A stretch of DNA of 64,000 nucleotides from UBA1141 sp963665155 (GTDB lineage Bacteria; Chloroflexota; Dehalococcoidia; Lucifugimonadales; UBA3495). The stretch spans positions 992,001-1,056,000 of the forward strand of contig CAXXFI010000002.1 in NCBI GenBank assembly GCA_963665155.2. Direction: 5' to 3'. Position numbers and translations under genes: made by a program. The notes under the pieces were generated by a model, which saw nothing but the letters and a program-made list of their open reading frames with translations, did no database searches and was not told the DNA's origin. Below are positions 17,054-26,047 of the stretch, in pieces (the stretch's first letter is position 1; the number at the start of each line of letters is the position of its first letter).

Positions 17054-17968
17054 TTATCCTTCCCGCACAACCCGCAGCGGCTCCCCCACCCCTACTCCCA
17101 GCATCGACGCAGCGTTTCCGTCGGGAAAGGCTACTTCCAAAAACCCATTGCTGCCCAATAATGCCACAAACGTATTGGACCCAGCCGACGCACCCGTGAG
17201 CATATCATCGTGAAATGTCCGGCTCAATCCTGATATATGTATGCCTTTAATTTCGAATTGCAGCAATTTATCACCGGATGCCATACCGGCAAGCAAGCCC
17301 GAAACCATGTCGGCTGGTATGTTGGAAACCAGATTGCCGAAGTGATCCACCATGATAATTTCTCCATCGATGGCGTTGCCTTGGCGAAGGGGCTTGGAGG
17401 TCGGCAACCATAAGATTTCCTTAATGGGATCACCCAGGTCGCGGGGTAGGACTCCCAGAGATAGGTGGGCTGCGACCGGGGCGAAAACATCCCGGCCATG
17501 GAAAGTTTGGCTCACCGGATCCAACCAGTAACGTGGATTGGTCAGACTATAGGCCATAAGGCCCGTGGGCAACGGGATGAGACCCGGCTTCGAGGACGTC
17601 TCCCCGAGGTAATCACCCAAAACGCCGCTAAGCACGCCATTGTCCGGCGCTAAAAACCGGCCGTCAGGAGTAACCAACAGAATCGCCCGCCTGTCGGTGC
17701 CGACACCCGGATCGACAACAACCACGTGTGTTGCGTGTCTGGAGAAAAACCGATAGCTGGTGGCCAAGGTGAAGGAAGCCTGGAGGATGTTTTGCGGCTG
17801 AATCTGGTGCGTGAGGTCGACCACCGTAATCCTGGGATTGATACCTAGAATCACGCCTTTCATTACGCCGACATAGGGGTCAGTCAAGCCAAAGTCCGTG
17901 GTCAGGATAATGAGATTATCCCCTGAGGAGTTGCTGTTAGGGGCTTCCTTCTCTTCCAATCGCATCAT
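17054..17968 (-). CDS. SAM hydroxide adenosyltransferase (DUF62 / SAM hydrolase)
   Basis: About 304 residues, the usual size. The N-terminal domain begins IILTTDFGLTDPYVGVMKG, then HVVVVDPGVGTDRRAI and FLAPDNGVL; GRDVFAPVAAHL supplies the conserved His region, and the C-terminal beta-barrel has DHFGNLVSNI. These are the hallmark blocks of the fluorinase/chlorinase superfamily; the D-R-H arrangement with no halide loop insertion is that of enzymes that hydrolyse SAM to adenosine and methionine. It stands between the E1 operon and secG. Two adjacent ATG codons are possible starts. Confidence 0.92.
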   Translation of the reverse strand: MMRLEEKEAPNSNSSGDNLIILTTDFGLTDPYVGVMKGVILGINPRITVVDLTHQIQPQNILQASFTLATSYRFFSRHATHVVVVDPGVGTDRRAILLVTPDGRFLAPDNGVLSGVLGDYLGETSSKPGLIPLPTGLMAYSLTNPRYWLDPVSQTFHGRDVFAPVAAHLSLGVLPRDLGDPIKEILWLPTSKPLRQGNAIDGEIIMVDHFGNLVSNIPADMVSGLLAGMASGDKLLQFEIKGIHISGLSRTFHDDMLTGASAGSNTFVALLGSNGFLEVAFPDGNAASMLGVGVGEPLRVVREG

Positions 17969-18046
17969 CCGGGGCCTGAGGATGGTTCAGAACCGCAAGC
18001 AGTTTAGGCTGCCAATAGGCTGGTAGAGGCGAATGATCCCGGCAGA

Positions 18047-18262
18047 TCAGATGACACGGACGCTGATAATGGAAACGATGAGAAAGACCGCGGCTAACAC
18101 GATAGTGAATTGGAACAGGGTCTTTTCCAATCCCCTCCGGGTACGCCCGCTACTTTGCCCGCCACCGAAAAGGCCTCCCCCACCCTCTTTTACCTGGGAG
18201 AGGATGACAAGGACTATGGCAAGAGAAATAAAAATTTGAACTATATTAAAGGCAGTTTCCAA
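18047..18262 (-). CDS. secG: Preprotein translocase subunit SecG
   Basis: 71 residues with two membrane helices (FNIVQIFISLAIVLVILSQV and FTIVLAAVFLIVSIISVRV) joined by a glycine-rich loop KEGGGGLFGGGQSSGR, the signature of SecG. It sits downstream of gatB on the same strand, 83 bases after its stop. Confidence 0.93.
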   Translation of the reverse strand: METAFNIVQIFISLAIVLVILSQVKEGGGGLFGGGQSSGRTRRGLEKTLFQFTIVLAAVFLIVSIISVRVI

Positions 18263-18345
18263 GGTTAATCCTGTGCGTAATCTCTATGTGAGCTAGAAGT
18301 GGTGGCTAACTCGACGCTTCATTGTGCTTACGATGTGCTTAGTGC

Positions 18346-19881
18346 TTACGATTTTTCTCTCAGGGTTTCCAGCATTTCTAGCACGAGTTGATTTACCAAG
18401 TCTGGCTTAGCCTGGCCCTTGGTGATTTTCATGACCTGGCCCACCAGAAATTGGGTGGCTGTTTCTTTGCCGCCCATATAATCGGCCACGGCCTTGGGAT
18501 TGTTGTCTATAGCTTCGGCAACTGCGGTCTTGACCGCACCTGAATCGTTAATCTGGGCGTAGCCCTTATCTTTAACTATTCTAACGGGTGAATTGCCACT
18601 GGAGAAAGCCTCCTCCAGCACAGTCTTGGCCATTGTACCGCTGATTGACGCCTCATCCACTAGGCCGATTAGCTCAGCCAAATAGTCCGGCGTCACTTTC
18701 AGGTCAGCAACCGCCCCGTTTTCCAGATTCATCAACCGGCTCAAATCCCCAAGTATCCAGTTGCTCGCCGACTTTGCGAACGCTTCCAGACTTATGTCGG
18801 AGACGCCGCTTGGAGGTTGTTCATTCGCTTGTTTCGTAGCAATCGTGTTTTCAAAAAAGTCGGCCATGTCTTTGGAACTGGTCAAAAGATTGGCGTCATA
18901 CTCCGGAACGGCGTACTGGCGGACGAACCGCTGCCGTCGCTGGGTGGCAAGCTCGGGCAGTCTACCGCGAATCTCCTCAATCAAAGCACCGTCAATGCTC
19001 AAGGGTGGCAGATCCGGCTCCGGAAAATACCGGTAGTCGTGGGCTTGCTCTTTGCTTCTCTGGGAGACGGTGACGCTACGCTCTTCAACCCAACCGCGGG
19101 TCTCTTGGACAACTCTCCCGCCACTTTCCACGACCTGAATTTGACGGTCGACCTCGAACCGCAGCGCCTGGTAAACCGAACGAAAGCTGTTCATGTTTTT
19201 GACTTCCGAACGGGTCTCATACTCGCCGCTGCCTTCAGGGCGGATACTGATGTTGGCATCGCACCGGAAGCTGCCATCCTGCATATTAGCCGTGGACACA
19301 CCCAGATACTGCAGGATGGAATGAAGGGTTGTTAGATATTCCCGAGCTTCTTCAGGCGAGCGCATATCCGGTTCGCTCACCACTTCCATAAGGGGAACAC
19401 CCGAACGGTTGACGTCCACCAAGCTAAATTGATCTTGGGCATTCGACAGGTGGTGCTGGAGTTTGGCCACATCCTCTTCCAGGTGGACTCTGGTGATGCC
19501 AATACGGCGGCGCACCGCTCCCGGCTCCGACTCGGAAGATTCCAGGTCCAAGAACCCTTCCACAGCCAAGGGCAGGTCGTACTGGGAAATCTGAAACCCC
19601 TTCATCAAATCCGGATAGGGATAATTTTTGCGGTCGAATTTGCTAAATCCGGGTATCCGGCAATTGAGGGCCAGCCCCGTCATGATTGTGTATTCAACCG
19701 CCTTACGGTTGATCACCGGCAGGGTTCCCGGCAAACCAAGGCAAACCGGGCAAACGTGGGTATTGGCCTCGGCGGACTGGTAGTCGGCGCGGCAAGAGCA
19801 AAACATTTTGCTCGCGGTACGAAGCTGCACGTGTACTTCTAAACCGATGACCGTTTCGTATTTCGTGGCTGATTTTACCAA
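18346..19881 (-). CDS. gatB: Asp-tRNA(Asn)/Glu-tRNA(Gln) amidotransferase subunit B
   Basis: 511 residues. Opens with ETVIGLEVHVQL and a zinc cysteine set (CSCRADYQSAEANTHVCPVC), then NRKAVEYTIMTGLALNC, GVPLMEVVSEPDMRSPEEA, and YRYFPEPDLPPL, all diagnostic of GatB; the YqeY-like tail (VLVGQVMKITKGQAKPD-type, here FLVGQVMKITKGQAKPD) binds tRNA. It provides the kinase/transamidation step of indirect Gln- or Asn-tRNA synthesis with GatA and GatC, which are not in this window. secG follows. Confidence 0.97.
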   Translation of the reverse strand: MVKSATKYETVIGLEVHVQLRTASKMFCSCRADYQSAEANTHVCPVCLGLPGTLPVINRKAVEYTIMTGLALNCRIPGFSKFDRKNYPYPDLMKGFQISQYDLPLAVEGFLDLESSESEPGAVRRRIGITRVHLEEDVAKLQHHLSNAQDQFSLVDVNRSGVPLMEVVSEPDMRSPEEAREYLTTLHSILQYLGVSTANMQDGSFRCDANISIRPEGSGEYETRSEVKNMNSFRSVYQALRFEVDRQIQVVESGGRVVQETRGWVEERSVTVSQRSKEQAHDYRYFPEPDLPPLSIDGALIEEIRGRLPELATQRRQRFVRQYAVPEYDANLLTSSKDMADFFENTIATKQANEQPPSGVSDISLEAFAKSASNWILGDLSRLMNLENGAVADLKVTPDYLAELIGLVDEASISGTMAKTVLEEAFSSGNSPVRIVKDKGYAQINDSGAVKTAVAEAIDNNPKAVADYMGGKETATQFLVGQVMKITKGQAKPDLVNQLVLEMLETLREKS

Positions 19882-19927
19882 TATCCGAAGACCCTCACGA
19901 CCGGTTTAATATAAAGCGACACAACCC

Positions 19928-20008
19928 AGTATATTAGCCATTTGAGACTGCAACCCGATTCTAATTCAGACACCAAAATTTAGTATATCAGCCATATGCG
20001 GCTGCAAC
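19928..20008. repeat. Pair of 27-bp direct repeats upstream of gatB
   Basis: 19928-19954 and 19982-20008 match at 23 of 27 positions (AGTATAT.AGCCAT.TG...CTGCAAC), 54 bases apart. They lie 47 to 127 bases before the gatB start, in otherwise unremarkable sequence, and could be operator sites or a duplicated fragment. Confidence 0.5.
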
Positions 20009-20142
20009 AATAAAACCTTTCTTAAAAGGCGTTGGATCCAGGCACGGTTTGCCAGGACAGTGGTCAGCCGTGCTGGGACGGGCACTCTTCCGGACACTTT
20101 CCAACGAAGAGTTACGCAAAGAGGCCGAGTTTGTACCCCGAC

Positions 20143-20991
20143 CTAAGAGTTGGCCCGCAGGAAATCGACTATCCATCCGCGGACTTTATCCGGGGTCTGC
20201 TCGTCCAATGGCACGTTGTGATAAATTGAACCGTCCAAGCATTCTTGCAGGTACCTGGCAGCCGATGTCGCATGGGCCGCATCCGCCCCTGGAATGATCA
20301 CTGATGGCATTTTCAGCGCCATCAATTCCAAGGGATCCGGTCCCGTAGCGGTATCCCGGTCAAACAGCGTCTGGCCCATCAAAGACGCGATTGCCAGGTA
20401 TCTGTCTTGGTCCTGCTCCGCAAAACTCTGAGCGAAGGCTTGGTTGGCAACTATCGTCGACGCCCAAGGCCCGGCTGCCGGCTCACCCCAGAACGATTTC
20501 TTTTCCCTCGCCAACTGAACCACCGCCGCCAAGCCTTCCTGCTTGACGTAATCGACGTGGGTCTGAAATCGGTCCAGCCCGTTGTGGCGCCAACGCACTC
20601 CGCCCACGGACCAATGCAATATCAGGCCGAGCGTCGCTTCCGGGTAGGCTGCGCCAAAAGCGGTGGCGGTGGAGCAGCCCATGCAGCCACCCAGCACGAA
20701 AGCCTGGGAGATATTCAAATGATTGAGCAAACCCATAGCCTCGTGGGCGTAGGTAGTCCAGCTAACTCGCTCAACCTTACCGCCCGAATACCCCGCCTCC
20801 CGCCGGTCGTAGGCAATGCAGGTGTACTGGCCCGTGAGGGTTTCTAGGGGCAACACGCCTGTCCAGATTCCGGAAGTAGTCCATTTTTCGATTGTGGAAT
20901 CGAAGCCGCCCGGCGCCATCATTAACAATGGGGGGCCGGAGCCGCTGACCTCGTAATGGATACTGATCCCATTGATTTCGGTAAATGGCAT
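20143..20991 (-). CDS. Alpha/beta hydrolase with cysteine in the nucleophile elbow
   Basis: 282 residues. The N-terminal HYEVSGSGPPLLMMAPGG block and YDRREAGYSGG are typical of alpha/beta hydrolases; the elbow reads VLGGCMGCSTA, so G-x-Nuc-x-G has Cys103 where Ser is usual. A later VIIPGADAAHATSA may bring the acid and His. Cys nucleophiles occur in dienelactone hydrolases and some esterases. It follows sucD by 68 bases on the same strand and may share its transcript. Substrate unknown. Confidence 0.85.
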   Translation of the reverse strand: MPFTEINGISIHYEVSGSGPPLLMMAPGGFDSTIEKWTTSGIWTGVLPLETLTGQYTCIAYDRREAGYSGGKVERVSWTTYAHEAMGLLNHLNISQAFVLGGCMGCSTATAFGAAYPEATLGLILHWSVGGVRWRHNGLDRFQTHVDYVKQEGLAAVVQLAREKKSFWGEPAAGPWASTIVANQAFAQSFAEQDQDRYLAIASLMGQTLFDRDTATGPDPLELMALKMPSVIIPGADAAHATSAARYLQECLDGSIYHNVPLDEQTPDKVRGWIVDFLRANS

Positions 20992-21059
20992 GATTCCCCT
21001 CCGTCGGCTTGGCGGACAGACTGATCCACAGTCACGAATTTCGCAGGTGGGTTTCTCTA

Positions 21060-21944
21060 TTACTTCAATCGCTTGAGAACCGCCTCTGCGGTGGCGCCGA
21101 TATCCGCGGGCGTTGGGATGATGATAGCGCCAGCATCGCGCAGCGCTGCGGTCTTCGACTCGACCCTTGCGCTCTCGCCGGTAATAATCGCCCCGGCATG
21201 GCCCATCCGCTTACCAGCAGGCGCACCAGCGCCCACCACCAAAGCGCATATAGGCTTGCTGAACCCTTCTTTGATGTAGGCGGCCGCTTCCTGTTCCTTG
21301 GTGCCGCCAATCTCACCGATGAAGACTACCAAATCCGTCCCGGGGTCTTCGTCATAGAGCCGCAAAACATCAATAAAGCTCGTCCCGGTTATGGGGTCGC
21401 CGCCGATCCCCACGCAACTGGATTGCCCGATGCCCAGGCTGGTTAGCTGGCCCACGGCCTCATAGGTCAAAGTGCCGCTACGGGATACAACGCCCACTCT
21501 TCCCGCTTGGTGGATAGCACCCGGCATTATTCCGACCTTACAATTGGCGCCCGGATTTATCAGGCCAGGGCAGTTCGGCCCAATGAGCCGAACCGGCTTG
21601 TTTCGCAGGAATTTATCGACTTTGATCATATCCAAGACCGGTATGCCCTCTGTAATGCAAACGATCAAGGGAACTCCTGCGTCGGCCGACTCGACTATGG
21701 CGTCGGGTGCAAAAGGCGGGGGCACAAAAATCAAGGACAGGTTGGCCCCGGTCTGCTTAACCGCTTCGGCCACCGTGTCGAAAACCGGGACTCCATCGTC
21801 AAAAAGCTGGCCGCCTTTACCGGGGGTAACCCCTGCGACTAGGTTAGTGCCGTAGGCCTTGCAGCTCCTAGCATGGAAGCTGCCCTCTCGTCCGGTTATG
21901 CCTTGGACCAAAAGCCGCGTATTTTCATCAAGCAGGATGCCCAT
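21060..21944 (-). CDS. sucD: Succinyl-CoA synthetase alpha subunit
   Basis: 294 residues. CoA-binding Rossmann domain with VQGITGREGSFHARSCKAYGT, GPNCPGLINPG, and the second domain with VGVVSRSGTLTYEA, SSCVGIGGDPITGTSF; the phosphohistidine is in MGHAGAIITG. Joins CoA to succinate with ATP or GTP in the TCA cycle as a heteromer with SucC, whose gene lies 80 bases upstream on the same strand. Confidence 0.97.
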   Translation of the reverse strand: MGILLDENTRLLVQGITGREGSFHARSCKAYGTNLVAGVTPGKGGQLFDDGVPVFDTVAEAVKQTGANLSLIFVPPPFAPDAIVESADAGVPLIVCITEGIPVLDMIKVDKFLRNKPVRLIGPNCPGLINPGANCKVGIMPGAIHQAGRVGVVSRSGTLTYEAVGQLTSLGIGQSSCVGIGGDPITGTSFIDVLRLYDEDPGTDLVVFIGEIGGTKEQEAAAYIKEGFSKPICALVVGAGAPAGKRMGHAGAIITGESARVESKTAALRDAGAIIIPTPADIGATAEAVLKRLK

Positions 21945-22024
21945 TTAGGCGCTCTCACTTATATTTAGACTCGCGTACTCACAAGGGGAAAACGGTTCAA
22001 ACCGATGAACCATGGCGAAGCAGG

Positions 22025-23179
22025 TTATCTAGCGGCCGTAATTGCGATTGCCGCTTCGCTGATAGTATCCGCAAAGGTAACGGGCAATCCCGAGTCCCTC
22101 AAGATCGCTTTTCCTTCATCTACATTTGTGCCCAGCATACGCACGACCAGTGGTAGGTTAGCGTTCTTGTTCCCGTAGGCTAAGACGATTCCTCTTGCAG
22201 CGATGTCGCAGCGCAGGATTCCCCCGAATATATTTACCAAGACTTGCTTAACCTTGGGGTCGGAAAGGATAATCTCTACCGCACTGGCCACTTTCTCGTC
22301 GGTAGCTCCGCCGCCAACATCCAAAAAATTAGCGGGCGAAGCACCCGCATTCTGGGCGGCATCCAGCGTAGCCATGGCCAATCCTGCGCCGTTTACCAAG
22401 CAACCAACGTCACCGTCCAGGGTCACGTAGGATATATCCAGATCCACCGCTTGGGCCTCTAAGGTATCCTCTTGGGTTTTGTCCCGCAACTCCACTAAGT
22501 CCGCATGGCGGAAAAGAGAGTCGTCCTCCAGGGTGATTTTTGCGTCCAACGCTACAATCTCACCCTCAGCCGTCGCAATCAATGGATTGATTTCCACCAG
22601 GGAGCAATCATTCTCAATGAACAAGCGGTAGAGGGCGCCAATGGCTTGGCCCACTGGACGAGCCAACTCCGGCCCAAAGCCCAGCTTGACTGCTAGCCGA
22701 CGCGCCTGAAACGGCATCAGTCCCAGAGAGCAATCGATTGATTCGGTATAAATGTCCTCGGGGTTCGCGGCAGCCACTTCTTCAATATCCATGCCGCCCT
22801 TGGCGCTGGCCAAAATAACGGTACCCCGGAAGGACGAGTCTACAGTGATAGCCAGGTAGGACTCATGGGCAATGTTCGCTAGTTCCTCCACTAACAGGAG
22901 GTTGACCGGCACACCTTGAGCATCGGTCTGTCGGGTCACCAAGTTCTTCCCCAAAAGTTGTTCGGCGACAGTTTCCGCTTCGCTTGGCGAGCGAACAACT
23001 TTGACTCCGCCAGCATTCCCCCGGCCGCCGGCATGGACTTGCGACTTCAAAACCGCCTGACCGCCCATTTCTTCAGTAGCGCGGCTGGCTTCTTGAGGTG
23101 TGCGGGCGACTTTGCCACCGGGTATTTTTACGCCAAAACGGGCGAACATCTCTTTTGCTTGATACTCGTGAATCTTCAT
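22025..23179 (-). CDS. sucC: Succinyl-CoA synthetase beta subunit
   Basis: 384 residues from ATG 23179 (MKIHEYQAKEMFARFGVKIP), the family's normal start, with GAGG a few bases upstream; an open extension to 23227 is not part of the fold. ATP-grasp domain with VLKSQVHAGGRGNAGGVK, then SLVEINPLIAT, and the C-terminal CoA-ligase domain with FLDVGGGAT and NIFGGILRCD. First gene of sucC-sucD. Confidence 0.97.
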   Translation of the reverse strand: MKIHEYQAKEMFARFGVKIPGGKVARTPQEASRATEEMGGQAVLKSQVHAGGRGNAGGVKVVRSPSEAETVAEQLLGKNLVTRQTDAQGVPVNLLLVEELANIAHESYLAITVDSSFRGTVILASAKGGMDIEEVAAANPEDIYTESIDCSLGLMPFQARRLAVKLGFGPELARPVGQAIGALYRLFIENDCSLVEINPLIATAEGEIVALDAKITLEDDSLFRHADLVELRDKTQEDTLEAQAVDLDISYVTLDGDVGCLVNGAGLAMATLDAAQNAGASPANFLDVGGGATDEKVASAVEIILSDPKVKQVLVNIFGGILRCDIAARGIVLAYGNKNANLPLVVRMLGTNVDEGKAILRDSGLPVTFADTISEAAIAITAAR

Positions 23180-23659
23180 TCTAGCCTCGGGGCGAATGCG
23201 GGCCTGGGGATGAATCCGGGCGGGCAAAACTGATACTAATAGCCTAACAGTGAAAATTGCGCTGAAAAGACGGGGGATATGCCAACGGACATGCCCCCGG
23301 AATGTTAACCGGAAACTGAGTCGCCGAATGCGCCGGGATGAGGAAACAGGACGGGTAATGCCCCGGCTCTATTAGGCTCGTAAAATGTATGTGATTTTGC
23401 GTCCCCCGTCAACGACACGCGCACTATATCGGTGGACAAAACTAGCTAGGCGGAGCATAATCCGTCCCCAACAACCATTATTGGGCAATGCCTACGAGAT
23501 TGCCAAAGACGAAATTCAGGCCCTGTCTCCGAGATTGTAGGCACTGGCCCTCAGTCTAGCAAAGGGTCGGCATTCACGCCCAATATTCGAACTGGGAACG
23601 GTTTTACCGCGATAGGTCCGGTAGGGGCCAGGTATCAGATATTTATTGGGAGGACGATC
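23180..23659. other. Divergent intergenic region, no gene seen
   Basis: 480 bases between sucC (minus) and the aldolase gene (plus). It should hold both promoters. I see no coding frame of note and no clear structured RNA. Confidence 0.5.
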
Positions 23660-24523
23660 ATGGCAGCTAACGTCCGGTACAGCAAAGTAATCGAGTTACT
23701 GGAGCAGGACAAGCCCGTTTTTTGCTCTGGCCTGGTTTGGAACGGCAATCTGGACGACTTGACCTACTTAGCCGATGCTGATTACGACATGGTAATCATA
23801 GAGATGGAGCACCAAGGGTTTAACCTAAACGACCTGAGATCTTCACTCCAGTTTCTGCTCAGCCGAAAAAAGGTGGCTGACAAAGGCAATCTGCAAGCAG
23901 ACCCAGTGCCGATGGTGCGCATACCGCCCAACACCAGCGAGCATAACCAATGGGTCATGAAGCAGGCTCTGGACACCGGTGTTTACGGCTTGGTGCTGCC
24001 CCACCTGGATACCGTGGCCGACGCCCAGGCGGCGGTGCAAGCGGCCCGTTACCCCCAGGTCCCGGGTGTTGCCGACTTTGAGCCTAAAGGCGAACGGGGT
24101 TGGTGGGCCCGCATTGCCCCCCGTTACTGGGGCTTGACCGCCGCAGAGTACTATGATGCCGCCGATTTATGGCCACTGGATCCCGACGGGAACATGCTGC
24201 TAATGGGGATAGTGGAAGGCCCTGAAGGCGTCAAGAATCTCCCGGATATTCTCAGGGAGGCAAAGGGCATCGGCGCAATTTGGGCCGGGCCTGGGGACAT
24301 GTCCGTGGCCATGGGTCACAAGGGCAACGCCGGGCACCCGGACGTTCAGGCTAACCTGCTAAAGATTTTGGCCGATTGCAAGAGCGCTGGCGTCCCTTGC
24401 GCCACCGGCGCAACAGCCGCCGAGGTGCCCATGCGATTGGAGCAGGGTTTCCGAATAATAATCACAGCCCCGGAAAAGAGCACCCAGGGGTTGGCCGAAG
24501 GCAGGCGCATCGCCGGTCGCTAA
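23660..24523 (+). CDS. HpcH/HpaI-type aldolase (2-keto-3-deoxy acid aldolase family)
   Basis: 287 residues with GGGAGG before ATG 23660. Class II pyruvate aldolase fold: MVIIEMEHQGFNLNDLR carries the metal-binding Glu, VPMVRIPP the substrate strand, GVYGLVLPHLDTVADAQAAV the next, and GPGDMSVAMG the second metal acid region. Members cleave 4-hydroxy-2-oxo acids to pyruvate and an aldehyde. The gene is single and followed by a terminator, so pathway context is lacking. Confidence 0.88.
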   Translation: MAANVRYSKVIELLEQDKPVFCSGLVWNGNLDDLTYLADADYDMVIIEMEHQGFNLNDLRSSLQFLLSRKKVADKGNLQADPVPMVRIPPNTSEHNQWVMKQALDTGVYGLVLPHLDTVADAQAAVQAARYPQVPGVADFEPKGERGWWARIAPRYWGLTAAEYYDAADLWPLDPDGNMLLMGIVEGPEGVKNLPDILREAKGIGAIWAGPGDMSVAMGHKGNAGHPDVQANLLKILADCKSAGVPCATGATAAEVPMRLEQGFRIIITAPEKSTQGLAEGRRIAGR

Positions 24524-24564
24524 AGCACCGCATTACCCCACGGCGCCCCAGAATCCAAGCGCCA

Positions 24565-24600
24565 AAAACCCCCAGTCTTTGTTAAAGAACTGGGGGTTTT
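24565..24600 (+). terminator. Intrinsic terminator after the aldolase gene
   Basis: AAAACCCCCAGT and ACTGGGGGTTTT form a 12-bp stem with an inner CTTT/AAAG pair; a T tract continues to 24602. It lies 42 bases past the stop, and could also stop transcription from the other side. Confidence 0.9.
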
Positions 24601-24624
24601 TATTGTGGTCATACCTTTTCAGCG

Positions 24625-24644
24625 CCCCCCTTTCTAAAAGGGGG
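24625..24644. repeat. Short REP-like palindrome
   Basis: C-rich then G-rich palindrome (CCCCCTTTCT and AAAAGGGGG) followed by a G-rich tail, between the aldolase terminator and the end of hflC. It looks like a dispersed intergenic repeat rather than a terminator. Confidence 0.5.
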
Positions 24645-24686
24645 TTGGGGGATTTCGCACCGCGTTAAATCAGCATGTACAAATCT

Positions 24687-25925
24687 CTAAGGGGCCGCTC
24701 CAGGGCTGTCCAAGAACCGGAACAAATCGGCGTCAGCGGATAGGATTACTGTTGTACCAGAGTTTAGAATCCTTTGGTAGGCTTCCAGGCTGCGGCGGAA
24801 GGCGAAGAACTCGGGATCTTGTTCCAGCGACTCAGCTAGGATACGGATGGCTTCCGCCTCTCCGGCACCCCTTAGCTGGTTGCTTGTCTTGTCGGCATCG
24901 GCCAGGATAACCTCCCGTGATTTATTGGCCTCGGCGCGGATTTCCAAGTCCTGCTCATCACCTTCGGCACGGAACTTGGTGGCGATTCGGTTACGTTCCG
25001 CACGCATCCTGGTGAATATGCTGGGTGTAACCGAGTCAGGGAAGTCGGCACGCTTGATTCTCACGTCGATGATTTCGATTCCCAAAGGCTCATCTCTATC
25101 GACGAAGTATTGAATCGTAAACCTGTCCCCTTCAGTTATCGTTTCCCCTTCTTGCACGCCCAGGGTTACAGTTCGGCTAACAGGAGACCAAAGTTTTACA
25201 ACAAGGTCGAATCCCTCTAACTCGCCCTCGGAGCCATTTACCAAACGAATGTCGCTTGGACCCACTCCAGTGTTGAGGTCGCTGTCCTGGTCCACATTGT
25301 CGGAATCCAGAATCAACTGGGGCAATGCTATGTCAAAGGTTGTGCCGCCTTCCATGGTAATTGGAACCTGGACCTCACGAGTGGTCTCGCTTGCTATAAC
25401 CCTTAGGCGTACGCCTTCGAGCACCTCAGCCAAAAGCGCAGTCCGGGTTTCAGTGCTTTCGAATACGGCCAGACCTTCATCGTCTTCCAATGGTACCCCG
25501 TTTATCACAATGGCCCTAGCGCCGATGATCTCGGGCCGAGTGCGCAGAGCGATCCGTTCCCTCAACGTGGAGTTAACAATGTCGCCCAACCGGCTGAAGG
25601 CATTGGCTTCCGAAATCAAGGTCTTTCGGAATTGGACCGGGTCCAAGATCCGATAGCGGGCATAGGAGTCGATAACCAAGTTTTCTTTCTTTGAATCGCG
25701 CATGGATTCGGGATCGGCGTCAATGCGCAGTAGCCGCCGGTCAAATCGGACTACAGTGTCCACGAACGGAACCTTGGCTCGTAGACCCGCTGTACGGTGC
25801 ACGGATTTGACGTCACCGAACCGGGTTACCAGCACTTGCTCCTTCTCATCAACCTTATAGAGGCTCTGACTGAGCACTATTATGGCTATGATGATCAGGA
25901 CGCCGGCGATGATCAGGGTTTTCAT
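24687..25925 (-). CDS. hflC: HflC-type band 7 protein with an extra internal domain
   Basis: 412 residues, longer than the ~330 usual for HflC. One N-terminal membrane helix (LIIAGVLIIIAIIVLSQSLY), then the SPFH/band 7 domain (VDEKEQVLVTRFGDV, VDTVVRFDRRLLRIDADPE), then the helical RAEGDEQDLEIRAEANKSRE stalk. Between LRVIASETTREV and IEIIDVRIKRADFPDSV lies an insertion of about 100 residues with beta-strand character (ITMEGGTTFDIALPQLIL, SPVSRTVTLGVQEGETI). HflC pairs with HflK to form a membrane cage that modulates FtsH. hflK is 122 bases upstream. Confidence 0.88.
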   Translation of the reverse strand: MKTLIIAGVLIIIAIIVLSQSLYKVDEKEQVLVTRFGDVKSVHRTAGLRAKVPFVDTVVRFDRRLLRIDADPESMRDSKKENLVIDSYARYRILDPVQFRKTLISEANAFSRLGDIVNSTLRERIALRTRPEIIGARAIVINGVPLEDDEGLAVFESTETRTALLAEVLEGVRLRVIASETTREVQVPITMEGGTTFDIALPQLILDSDNVDQDSDLNTGVGPSDIRLVNGSEGELEGFDLVVKLWSPVSRTVTLGVQEGETITEGDRFTIQYFVDRDEPLGIEIIDVRIKRADFPDSVTPSIFTRMRAERNRIATKFRAEGDEQDLEIRAEANKSREVILADADKTSNQLRGAGEAEAIRILAESLEQDPEFFAFRRSLEAYQRILNSGTTVILSADADLFRFLDSPGAAP

Positions 25926-26047
25926 TGAGGCCTCACTGCATTAATTAGGCGCCGGAATTAGGCACCGGGCTTAGCATCGATTCATGACATTAAAGATTTC
26001 GTTTGTTACGACAGAGACTCGGGCTAGTACACCCGAAGCGCGAGCTT

